The notes: generated by a model from the sequence alone, not told the origin. A DNA stretch of 6,155 bases from Candidatus Nitrosopumilus sp. (GCA_029941825.1 JAPYTM010000040.1:1-6155), one strand, 5' to 3'. Counted from the first letter of the stretch, positions 1 through 5,291 are shown. Made by a program: numbers and translations.

Positions 1-555
1 CTACAAAAATATTCTGAGGCTATTGTTTATTGTGATAAGGTTTTAGAAATAAAAAATTCAGATATTTATGCATTAAAAAATAAAATTTATGCCCTTGAAA
101 GTCTAAATCAACATAAACAAGTTTTAGAATTATGTACTCTAATTCTTTCTACGAATTCTCAAGATATTTGGGCATTAAACAGCATGGGTTTGTCTTTAAA
201 TGAATTAAATCAACACAATGATGCTCTTGAGTATTATGATAAATCTCTTCGAATAGATCCCAATGATGTAACTGCTTTAATGAATAAGGCTATTTCTCTT
301 AGTCATTTAGGTAGCTACAAAGATGCAATAAATTACTATGATATGGCACAAATAATTGATTCAAGTCTAAAAGAAATACCTCTTGCAAAATCAAAATTAT
401 TTGAAAAATTGAATATGCCAGATGATGCATTCTTGGCAGCACAAGGTGTGTTAAATAAAAACATGGAAAAAATAAAGATAGATGCTAGTAAAAACAAATG
501 TTCTGTTTTTCATCAATTTTGTGAAGAAGAATTTGAAATATTGAATTCAAAATAA
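1..555 (+). CDS. TPR-repeat protein, 3' part only (5' end outside window)
   Basis: The reading frame is open from the first base of the window to the TAA at 553-555, giving 184 visible residues; the real start lies upstream, so the internal ATG at 184 is not the start. The sequence is made of about four to five helical repeats of roughly 34 residues of the tetratricopeptide type, with the recurring pattern of a small residue followed by A-(I/L)-x-Y-(Y/C)-D-K-(A/V/S)-L-x-I-(D/K)-x-(N/S), for example 'ALEYYDKSLRIDPND' and 'AINYYDMAQIID'. The last 40 residues drift away from the repeat pattern and end with a Cys- and Glu-containing tail. TPR arrays form a superhelix that binds other proteins; no catalytic domain is visible and no partner can be named. 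No membrane segment is visible in the part present. It is separated from ribE by 54 nt and a T-run, so it is probably a separate transcript. Confidence 0.85.
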   Translation, partial: LQKYSEAIVYCDKVLEIKNSDIYALKNKIYALESLNQHKQVLELCTLILSTNSQDIWALNSMGLSLNELNQHNDALEYYDKSLRIDPNDVTALMNKAISLSHLGSYKDAINYYDMAQIIDSSLKEIPLAKSKLFEKLNMPDDAFLAAQGVLNKNMEKIKIDASKNKCSVFHQFCEEEFEILNSK

Positions 556-562
556 TTCTAAA

Positions 563-568
563 TTTTTT
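563..568 (+). terminator. T-run, possible archaeal terminator after the TPR gene
   Basis: Six consecutive T residues lie 8 nt after the TPR stop codon and upstream of the ribE TATA box. Archaeal RNA polymerase often terminates at short T-runs without a hairpin. No stem-loop is visible here, so the call rests on position and composition only, in an AT-rich gap. Confidence 0.35.
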
Positions 569-580
569 CATCTAAATGAT

Positions 581-587
581 TTTATAC
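581..587 (+). promoter_or_regulatory. TATA box (box A) of ribE
   Basis: TTTATAC is centred about 26 nt before the ribE ATG at 610. In archaea transcription starts about 22-27 nt downstream of the centre of the TATA box, so the transcript is predicted to begin at or within a few bases of the start codon, that is, leaderless. No Shine-Dalgarno sequence precedes the ATG, which agrees with this. Confidence 0.55.
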
Positions 588-609
588 AAAGAATTTACAG
601 TAATTTTTA

Positions 610-1200
610 ATGTTTACAGGAATTGTTGAAGGTATAGGAAAAGTTGAAAAGATTTCTAAAAATACAAAAAATAGAAGTGCTATTCAAATGACTATTAATT
701 TAGGAAAACATTCCAAGGGATTAAAAATTGGACAGAGTGTTGCACTTAATGGTGTTTGTCTTACTGCAACAAAATTATCTAAAACTAGTTGTATTTTTGA
801 AATGATTGAAGAAACCACAAAGAAAACAGATCTTGGTAATCTAAAAGTTGGAAGTATTGTAAATATTGAACGAAGTTTAAAGGCTGGTGACAGATTAGAA
901 GGCCATTTTGTTTTGGGCCATGTTGATGGTGTGGCAATTATCAAAAAAATTCTAAAAAAACCTAAAGAGGTTCAAATTTGGTTTGAAGTACCAAAAAAAT
1001 TATCAAAATATGTTGTGAAAAAAGGTTCTATTGCAATGGATGGAATTAGTTTAACTGTTGTTGACATAAAAAATACACTTGCATCAGTTTCATTAATTCC
1101 TCATACACTTGAAATTACAAATTTCAAGACTAAAAAAATTGGCGATAAAGTTAATATTGAAACTGACATTCTTGGAAAATACATTTTAAAACAGAATTAA
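610..1200 (+). CDS. ribE: Riboflavin synthase, bacterial-type (alpha chain), two lumazine-binding domains
   Basis: The enzyme dismutates two molecules of 6,7-dimethyl-8-ribityllumazine into riboflavin and 5-amino-6-ribitylaminouracil, the last step of riboflavin synthesis in the cytosol. The 196 residues start with the family's hallmark MFTGIVEGIG and contain two similar barrel domains (about 1-95 and 96-190). Domain 1 has NGVCLT (47-52, with Cys50 in the position of the conserved catalytic-site Cys). Domain 2 opens with GHFVLGHVDG (98-107) and has MDGISLTV (143-150), IPHTLE (163-168) and a C-terminal ETDILGKY (184-191). Length and motifs fit a complete protein. The ATG at 610 is the only sensible start, since MFTGIVE is the true N-terminus in this family. 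It has its own TATA box and is separated by 73 nt from the ribB operon. Many archaea use an unrelated pentameric riboflavin synthase (RibC) instead; here the enzyme is the bacterial and eukaryotic type. Confidence 0.95.
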   Translation: MFTGIVEGIGKVEKISKNTKNRSAIQMTINLGKHSKGLKIGQSVALNGVCLTATKLSKTSCIFEMIEETTKKTDLGNLKVGSIVNIERSLKAGDRLEGHFVLGHVDGVAIIKKILKKPKEVQIWFEVPKKLSKYVVKKGSIAMDGISLTVVDIKNTLASVSLIPHTLEITNFKTKKIGDKVNIETDILGKYILKQN

Positions 1201-1205
1201 CCATC

Positions 1206-1232
1206 TACCATTTTAGTAGTTATTACCATTTT
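1206..1232 (+). repeat. Direct repeat TACCATTTT upstream of the ribB promoter
   Basis: TACCATTTT occurs at 1206-1214 and again at 1224-1232, with starts 18 nt apart. Each copy is followed by TAGTA (1214-1218 and 1235-1239), the second of which is the outer part of the inverted repeat described at 1235-1260. The spacing places the copies on nearly the same DNA face, upstream of the TATA box, where an archaeal activator or repressor could bind. It could also be chance in an AT-rich gap. Confidence 0.4.
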
Positions 1233-1234
1233 TC

Positions 1235-1260
1235 TAGTAAACTTTATAATCAGTTTACTA
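1235..1260 (+). promoter_or_regulatory. Perfect inverted repeat over the ribB TATA box, candidate operator
   Basis: TAGTAAACT (1235-1243) and AGTTTACTA (1252-1260) are exact reverse complements, 9 bp each, separated by 8 nt (TTATAATC). The arms flank the TATA box of the ribB operon, so a dimeric protein bound here would compete with TBP. The arrangement suggests repression of the riboflavin operon. A known candidate class is RbkR, an archaeal fusion of a winged-helix domain with a riboflavin kinase, but no such gene is in this window and I cannot match the motif to it. Confidence 0.55.
1243..1249 (+). promoter_or_regulatory. TATA box (box A) of the ribB-ribH-arfA-amidohydrolase-arfC operon
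   Basis: TTTATAA is centred 28 nt upstream of the ribB ATG at 1274, the usual distance for a transcript that starts at or just before the start codon. There is no Shine-Dalgarno sequence before this ATG. An ATG four bases earlier (1270) is followed by TGA after four codons and is not used. Confidence 0.6.
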
Positions 1261-1273
1261 ACGATTTTCATGT

Positions 1274-1939
1274 ATGTCTCTTGAGTTAGCATTAGAATCT
1301 CTAAAACATGGAGAATTTGTTTTATTGTTTGATTCAGCTGGGAGAGAAAATGAAATTGATATGGTAGTGGCTGCAGAATTTGTTACACCTGAACATGTTG
1401 CAAGAATGCGTCAACATGCTGGTGGATTGCTGTGTATTGCAATAGACCATAATTTTGCAACATCTCTTGAATTAAGATATATGCATGAAATTCTTGCTGA
1501 TTCACCCATCTCAAACAAAGAAATGATCATGGGTTTAGCACCATATGGAGATCATCCAACTTTTTCACTATCTGTTAATCATTATCAAACTTACACTGGA
1601 ATTACTGACAAAGATAGAGCATTAACTATTCAAGAAATGGCAAATATTTTTAAAATTGAAAATAAACAGAAAAAATTTGCTTCATCTTTTAAAACCCCCG
1701 GACATGTTCCTTTATTGATCGCATCAAAAGATTTGTTGGCTACACGTCAAGGACATACTGAAATGTCTGTTTATTTAGCTCAAACTGCAGGTTTAATTCC
1801 AGTAACTGCAATTTGTGAAATGATGGATGCTGAAACATATGCCGCATTATCTGTGGATAAAGCAGAAAAATTTGCAAAACAACATGGAATTCCTTTGATT
1901 GATGGGAAAGAACTTTTAGAATACGCCAAGGTGCATTGA
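1274..1939 (+). CDS. ribB: 3,4-dihydroxy-2-butanone-4-phosphate synthase (archaeal type)
   Basis: RibB converts D-ribulose 5-phosphate into 3,4-dihydroxy-2-butanone 4-phosphate and formate, using Mg2+, and so supplies the four-carbon unit for lumazine synthase. The 221-residue protein carries the family signatures in order: the acidic loop D20-S-A-G-RENE-I-D29 (metal and substrate binding), HAGGLLCIA (48-56), TGITDKDRA (108-116), TPGHVPLL (141-148), RQGHTEMSV (158-166) with metal-binding His161, and AICEMM (179-184). It is a stand-alone RibB without the GTP cyclohydrolase II (RibA) domain often fused in bacteria, and resembles the methanogen enzyme, with 'RQGHTEM' and 'CEMM' as I recall them. 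It is the first gene of the five-gene operon, with its own TATA box and a likely leaderless transcript. Its stop codon overlaps the next gene by 4 nt. Confidence 0.95.
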   Translation: MSLELALESLKHGEFVLLFDSAGRENEIDMVVAAEFVTPEHVARMRQHAGGLLCIAIDHNFATSLELRYMHEILADSPISNKEMIMGLAPYGDHPTFSLSVNHYQTYTGITDKDRALTIQEMANIFKIENKQKKFASSFKTPGHVPLLIASKDLLATRQGHTEMSVYLAQTAGLIPVTAICEMMDAETYAALSVDKAEKFAKQHGIPLIDGKELLEYAKVH

Positions 1940-2358
1940 TTTTGAATATTGCTATAGTTGTTTCAGAATTTAATGAGGATGTGACATCTAGAATGCTTGC
2001 AGTAGCTCAAGAAAAAGCAAGTTCTTTGAAACTAAAAATATCTCATGTCTGTAATGTTCCTGGTGCCTATGACATGCCTATAGTTGTAGATGCTTTATTG
2101 AGGAAAAAAGATATTGACGCTGTGGTTACTTTGGGTGCTATAATTAAGGGGCAAACAAAACATGATGAGGTAATTTCCCATTCTGCTGCTAGAGCCCTTA
2201 CTGATTTATCGTTAAAATATCAAAAACCTGTTTCTTTAGGAATATCTGGTCCTGGAATGCAAGAAAGACATGCTTATGCTAGAATAAGACCTGTTGCAGA
2301 ACGTGCAGTTGAAGCAGTAGTAAAAATTTCTAAAGAACTCAAGAGAATACAAAAATGA
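1936..2358 (+). CDS. ribH: 6,7-dimethyl-8-ribityllumazine synthase
   Basis: RibH condenses 5-amino-6-ribitylaminouracil with dihydroxybutanone phosphate to give 6,7-dimethyl-8-ribityllumazine; the family forms pentamers or 60-mers in the cytosol. The 140 residues have the N-terminal substrate-binding SEFN (10-13), PGAYDMP (42-48), the loop GAIIKGQTKHDE (67-78) with catalytic His76, and GISGPGM (102-108) leading to R116, a likely phosphate contact. The close similarity to archaeal RibH (HDE, SGPGM) is clear, and the protein is not the related archaeal RibC riboflavin synthase. The start is a TTG: either 1936, which overlaps the ribB stop as TTGA, or 1942, two codons later. AAGGTG at 1928-1933 lies 8 nt before TTG 1942, which favours the later one; the protein is the same apart from two residues. 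It overlaps arfA by ATGA. Confidence 0.93.
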   Translation: MILNIAIVVSEFNEDVTSRMLAVAQEKASSLKLKISHVCNVPGAYDMPIVVDALLRKKDIDAVVTLGAIIKGQTKHDEVISHSAARALTDLSLKYQKPVSLGISGPGMQERHAYARIRPVAERAVEAVVKISKELKRIQK

Positions 2359-3107
2359 TTCAACTTAGTATATTGAAAATTACTGAATATGGTCCTTGGA
2401 CATTGACATTAGGAAGTGATAGAGAACATGAACTTCAAATGTTGCAAGCATCACTCTACAAAGAAGTACAAAAATTATTTTCTGAAAAGAATTGTTTAGT
2501 TTTTCTTAATCGTGCAGATGAATTTTTTGTAGTTTCAAATGGTCTTGAATTAGACGATCATATTCAAATTCAAAAATCACTTGAAAAATTATTTGATATA
2601 CGTATGACTATTTCTATTGGTTATGGAGAATCCCCATTTGAAGCAAATTTGAAGGCATATGACGGAAAGAAAAATAAAACTATTTTAAATAAAGAACATA
2701 ATATTTTTGGTTTTGTTAATGGTAAATCTGACTTTAAAGTTTCAATTATGCATTTAGATGTAGATAATCTTACTTCAAAAAGAAAAACAAATTCTCCTTA
2801 TGAAATTTCATCAATAATTTTTGAAATACTCTCAAAAATGTCTAAATTCTTTCTAGAAAGAAACTCTCTTACTTTTTTTATGGGCGGAGATAATTTTATG
2901 GTGATTGCAAGTGATGATGCAAAAAATTCTGTACAAAATTTTATTGACATGATCAAAAATGATAATAAAATTTCTTTGAATTGTGGAATTGGTAATGGTG
3001 TTACTTCTAGAGAAGCCGTAAAATTAGCCACAAAATCCCTTGATACTATCCGAGAAATTCGAGATTCAGGTAAGGCAAAACCTGAAATTTATGAATTATC
3101 ATGTTAA
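2355..3107 (+). CDS. arfA: GTP cyclohydrolase III (FAPy-forming)
   Basis: This enzyme opens the guanine ring of GTP to give 2-amino-5-formylamino-6-ribosylamino-4(3H)-pyrimidinone 5'-phosphate and pyrophosphate, the first committed step of archaeal riboflavin (and, in other archaea, F420) synthesis. Unlike bacterial GTP cyclohydrolase II it leaves the formyl group on the product. The 250 residues match the archaeal family along their length: MIQLSILKITEYGPWT at the start, LVFLNRADEF (48-57), HLDVDN (133-138, metal-binding Asp pair), FMGGDNFMV (175-183) and CGIGNG (about 210-215). The two-half layout with GGDNF is the family's relation to nucleotide-cyclase palm domains. It starts on the ATGA overlap with ribH and ends 7 nt inside the amidohydrolase gene, so translation is likely coupled in both directions. 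Confidence 0.93.
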   Translation: MIQLSILKITEYGPWTLTLGSDREHELQMLQASLYKEVQKLFSEKNCLVFLNRADEFFVVSNGLELDDHIQIQKSLEKLFDIRMTISIGYGESPFEANLKAYDGKKNKTILNKEHNIFGFVNGKSDFKVSIMHLDVDNLTSKRKTNSPYEISSIIFEILSKMSKFFLERNSLTFFMGGDNFMVIASDDAKNSVQNFIDMIKNDNKISLNCGIGNGVTSREAVKLATKSLDTIREIRDSGKAKPEIYELSC

Positions 3108-4291
3108 TTAAAAATGTCAGTATACTTTCTGGTCCAGAATTAGATTTTGTTTCAAATACTGATGTAAAGATTCAAAATAATATTTTCAAAAAAATTAAAT
3201 CCCAGATTAAACCAAATATTAAAGAAAAAGTTTTAGATTGTGAAGGGTTATTATTAATTCCTGGATTCATAAATGCTCATACTCACATAGCTGATTCAAT
3301 TGGAAAAGATGTAACACTAAATAGTTCAGTTGATGAAAAAATTCATCCTGTTTTTGGAATTAAATCAAAAATTCTAAAAAATACATCTCAAGAGAATTTA
3401 TCTAATTTTATGAAAAATACATGTCATTCAATGATACGAAAAGGAATTACTACATTTGTTGATTTTAGAGAGGGAGGCATTGATGGTGTTATTTTACTCA
3501 AAAAAGTATTATCTGATGTTCCTATACAATCAATTGTTTTAGGTAGAGCAGAATTCTATCAAAGTCCATCTGAAATAAGAAAAAATTCTCCTTTTCCAAT
3601 GGAAAAAATCAAAGATCTCACTACACTTCTCAAAAAATGTGATGGACTTGGTATTAGTGGTGCAAATGAGAATAGCACATCAGTACTAAACTATTATTCA
3701 AAAACAGAAAAACTTCGAGTTATTCATTCTTCTGAAACTAAACAGAGTGTTTCTACATCAAAAAAAATCACAGGAAAATCTGAAACAATTCGTGCTTTAT
3801 CATTAAAACCTCATTTTTTAGTCCACATGACTTATGCATCAAAAAATGATCTTAATGTTGTAGCAAAAAAAACTAGAGGAATTGTAATCTGTCCGAGAGC
3901 AAATTCATCTCTAGCTGAAGGAATACCTGACATTGATTTGATGCAAAAAGCAGGATGTGTAATTGCTTTAGGCACAGATAACGTGATGATTAATTCCCCT
4001 GATATGTTTAGAGAAATGGATTTCATTTGGAAAGTTACTATGGGAATTCATAAAAAAAGAATTAATCCTAAAGATATTCTTAAAATGGCTACAGTAAATG
4101 GAGGAAAAATCTTACAAAAGAATATTGGAACAATTGAAACTGGAAAAATTGCTGATTGTATTTTTCTTGATAAACATGCATTAGATTTAGAACCCATGCA
4201 TAATCCGTATGCATCAATTGTTCATAGAGCATCTGAATCTACAATTAAGGCAGTGATGATTGGAGGAAAAATTGTTCATGGAAAAATCTAA
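3101..4291 (+). CDS. Amidohydrolase-superfamily enzyme with deaminase-type active site; candidate riboflavin-pathway deaminase
   Basis: Seen: 396 residues with a small N-terminal beta domain, a TIM-barrel core and a C-terminal return of the beta domain (ends GGKIVHGKI), the layout of cytosine, guanine and S-adenosylhomocysteine deaminases. Metal and catalytic residues are all present: H60-T-H62 after PGFINA, H209-S-S-E212 (HxxE), H242 (LVHMTYAS), and D293 (LGTDN). The HxxE and lone His are the features that separate deaminases from most hydrolases of this superfamily. SSLAEGIPD (near 270-278) resembles the substrate loop of the adenosylhomocysteine deaminase group. Context: it overlaps arfA by 7 nt and arfC by 14 nt, inside the riboflavin operon. 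Inference: it removes the 2-amino group of the pyrimidine intermediate, or less likely the formyl group left by ArfA. An unrelated purine or nucleoside deaminase is the remaining alternative. Family confident, substrate not. Confidence 0.88.
   Translation: MLIKNVSILSGPELDFVSNTDVKIQNNIFKKIKSQIKPNIKEKVLDCEGLLLIPGFINAHTHIADSIGKDVTLNSSVDEKIHPVFGIKSKILKNTSQENLSNFMKNTCHSMIRKGITTFVDFREGGIDGVILLKKVLSDVPIQSIVLGRAEFYQSPSEIRKNSPFPMEKIKDLTTLLKKCDGLGISGANENSTSVLNYYSKTEKLRVIHSSETKQSVSTSKKITGKSETIRALSLKPHFLVHMTYASKNDLNVVAKKTRGIVICPRANSSLAEGIPDIDLMQKAGCVIALGTDNVMINSPDMFREMDFIWKVTMGIHKKRINPKDILKMATVNGGKILQKNIGTIETGKIADCIFLDKHALDLEPMHNPYASIVHRASESTIKAVMIGGKIVHGKI
4262..4266 (+). promoter_or_regulatory. Shine-Dalgarno GGAGG for arfC
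   Basis: GGAGG ends 11 nt before the ATG at 4278, inside the end of the amidohydrolase gene. It is the strongest ribosome-binding site in the window and it favours 4278 over the upstream in-frame ATG at 4260, which it lies 3' of. Internal operon genes cannot be leaderless, so a Shine-Dalgarno sequence here is expected. Confidence 0.55.
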
Positions 4292-4934
4292 ACCTTATGT
4301 AATTTTGAGTGCTGCAATATCACTTGATGGAAAAATTGCTACTACAACAGGTGATTCAAAATTTTCTTCAAAACAAGATAGTGTAAGACTTCATAAGCTA
4401 AGATCTAAAGTTGATGCAATTCTTGTTGGAAAAAATACTATCTTACTAGATGATCCTTTACTAACTGTACGATACACTAAAGGTAAAAACCCAATTCGAA
4501 TAATTTTAGACTCTTATGGTACAATATCTAAAAAATCAAAAATTCTACAAACAAGTAATAAAATTCCTACAATAATAGCCGTTTCAAAAAAAATCTCCAA
4601 ATCAAATCTTGAGAAATTACATAAATTTCCTGTAGAAATAATAATTGTAGGAAAAAATTCTGTAAATATAAAATTATTATTAAATAAACTATATGACAAA
4701 AAAATTAAAACAATTCTTGTTGAGGGTGGTGGAACTGTTAATTGGGAATTTGTCAAACATGAACTTTTTGATGAATTGATGATTACTCTATCACCGTTTC
4801 TAATTGGAGGAACTGATGCAATATCATTTATTCATGGTCAAGGTTTCAAAAAAATAATCAATTCTCCTAATCTCCGTCTCAAGTCATTTAAGAGGCTCAA
4901 AAATCATCTTGTTTTATGTTATGTCAAAGTGTAA
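4278..4934 (+). CDS. arfC: 2,5-diamino-6-ribosylamino-4(3H)-pyrimidinone 5'-phosphate reductase
   Basis: ArfC reduces the ribosyl group of the diaminopyrimidine intermediate to ribityl with NAD(P)H; in archaea and fungi this comes before deamination. The 218 residues correspond to the C-terminal reductase half of bacterial RibD with no zinc deaminase domain. Signatures: SLDGKIA (15-21), LHKLRSKVDAILVGKNT (38-54), DDPLLTVR (58-65), RIILDS (about 75-80), and VEGGGTVNW (148-156), the glycine-rich cofactor loop. The start at 4278 gives MEKSKPYVIL, matching the short N-terminus of archaeal homologues; the longer start at 4260 would add six residues and is less likely because the Shine-Dalgarno GGAGG lies after it. 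It overlaps the amidohydrolase by 14 nt and is the last gene of the operon. Lack of a deaminase domain means a separate deaminase must exist. Confidence 0.93.
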   Translation: MEKSKPYVILSAAISLDGKIATTTGDSKFSSKQDSVRLHKLRSKVDAILVGKNTILLDDPLLTVRYTKGKNPIRIILDSYGTISKKSKILQTSNKIPTIIAVSKKISKSNLEKLHKFPVEIIIVGKNSVNIKLLLNKLYDKKIKTILVEGGGTVNWEFVKHELFDELMITLSPFLIGGTDAISFIHGQGFKKIINSPNLRLKSFKRLKNHLVLCYVKV

Positions 4935-4938
4935 GTTA

Positions 4939-4944
4939 TTATAC
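4939..4944 (+). promoter_or_regulatory. Possible TATA box of the SWIB-like gene
   Basis: TTATAC lies about 30 nt before the TTG start at 4971, in a 36-nt gap with no T-run after arfC. The same TATAC core precedes ribE. It could give an independent, near-leaderless transcript, but read-through from the riboflavin operon is equally possible. Confidence 0.35.
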
Positions 4945-4970
4945 TTAATTTAAAATAAAGTTACAAGAAA

Positions 4971-5225
4971 TTGGCAGTAAAAAAGAAAACTACAACAAAA
5001 AGAAAGACTGTAACGAAAAGAAAAGTTGCAACAAAAAGAAAAGCTGTAACAAAAAAGAAAACTAAATCAAAAACAAAAAAACCAGCATTTGGTGGATATG
5101 CAATAAATTTTGCAGGTCGTCAAGAAACTGTAGAACAGGTTTTTGGGAAAAAACCTATTGCACCAAGTGAAATGACTAAAAAAATCTGGAAATTTATAAA
5201 ATCAAAACAACTTGCTAATCGTTAA
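4971..5225 (+). CDS. Small basic protein: lysine-rich repeat tail plus SWIB-like C-terminus
   Basis: The 84-residue protein starts at a TTG (giving MAVKKKTT); an in-frame stop at 4956 rules out an upstream start. Residues 1-37 form a tail in which about half of the residues are Lys or Arg, including four six-residue repeats (TTTKRK, TVTKRK, VATKRK, AVTKKK). Residues 38-84 form a folded part ending VFGKKPIAPSEMTKKIWKFIK; the pattern G-x-x-P-x-x-x-(S/T)-E-x-x-K-K-I-W-x-(F/Y)-I-K matches the second half of the SWIB/MDM2 domain, which is a helical protein-binding module. The first half of a normal SWIB domain is short or degenerate here. A tail like those of histone H1 and other chromatin proteins suggests binding to DNA or RNA as a nucleoid-associated protein; this is inference. 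It lies after the riboflavin operon but shows no link to that pathway. Confidence 0.8.
   Translation: MAVKKKTTTKRKTVTKRKVATKRKAVTKKKTKSKTKKPAFGGYAINFAGRQETVEQVFGKKPIAPSEMTKKIWKFIKSKQLANR
4989..5060 (+). repeat. Four 18-nt in-frame tandem repeats coding the xxTKRK tail
   Basis: Units at 4989-5006, 5007-5024, 5025-5042 and 5043-5060 each encode two variable residues, then T-K-(R/K)-K. The units differ at several bases but keep the A-rich ACAAAAAGAAAA core. Such tails grow and shrink by slippage or unequal recombination, so copy number probably differs among relatives. Confidence 0.75.
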
Positions 5226-5252
5226 GCCTATTTGTTAGCGATTAATCGTTAA
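5216..5252 (+). repeat. Three TAATCGYTAA boxes forming alternative hairpins or an operator array
   Basis: Box 1 TAATCGTTAA (5216-5225, includes the stop codon of the SWIB-like gene), box 2 on the opposite strand (5235-5244, TTAGCGATTA) and box 3 TAATCGTTAA (5243-5252) are copies of one 10-base motif. Boxes 1 and 2 can pair as a 10-bp RNA stem (one G-U) with a 9-nt loop. Boxes 2 and 3 overlap to form a near-palindrome of 20 bases (5234-5253) around the perfect CGATTAATCG. The array could be a transcript 3'-end hairpin for the gene before it or a binding site controlling the hemerythrin gene after it. Confidence 0.55.
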
Positions 5253-5263
5253 CTAACTTCTAT

Positions 5264-5280
5264 CTTTTAATTATTTTTTT
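5264..5280 (+). terminator. T-rich terminator candidate after the SWIB-like gene
   Basis: CTTTTAATTATTTTTTT ends with seven T residues (5274-5280), 55 nt after the stop codon and downstream of the TAATCGYTAA hairpin. This is a plausible archaeal T-run terminator that separates the SWIB-like gene from the hemerythrin gene. Confidence 0.5.
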
Positions 5281-5291
5281 AAAATAAATAA

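Noticed and set aside
595..603. TTACAGTAA palindrome before ribE as an operator like that of ribB
   Set aside because: The arms are only 4 bp and the geometry differs from the 9-bp repeat at ribB; likely chance in an AT-rich gap.
684..944. Minus-strand open frame inside ribE
   Set aside because: It lies wholly within a well-supported gene, shows no domain pattern and reads as a shadow of the AT-rich coding strand.
610..1200. Bacterial origin of the whole window because of the bacterial-type riboflavin synthase
   Set aside because: GTP cyclohydrolase III, stand-alone ArfC, archaeal-type RibB and RibH, and TATA-box leaderless promoters all point to an archaeon.
1201..1273. FMN riboswitch upstream of ribB
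   Set aside because: The TATA box lies about 28 nt before the start codon, leaving no leader to hold a riboswitch, and no RFN-type conserved elements are seen.
2798..3031. Minus-strand open frame inside arfA
   Set aside because: Shadow of arfA, which has strong motifs on the + strand here (GGDNF).
3832..4026. Minus-strand open frame inside the amidohydrolase gene
   Set aside because: Covers the conserved H242 to D293 region of the + strand enzyme; no independent support.
4260..4277. Upstream ATG as start of arfC
   Set aside because: It would add six residues before MEKSKPY, lies before the GGAGG site, and lengthens the overlap to 32 nt; 4278 fits better.
4514..4756. Minus-strand open frame inside arfC with hydrophobic stretches
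   Set aside because: Apparent hydrophobicity comes from reading A-rich lysine codons backwards; no promoter or ribosome site.
4989..5060. CRISPR-like array
   Set aside because: The 18-nt units are contiguous, have no spacers and are in frame with a protein tail.
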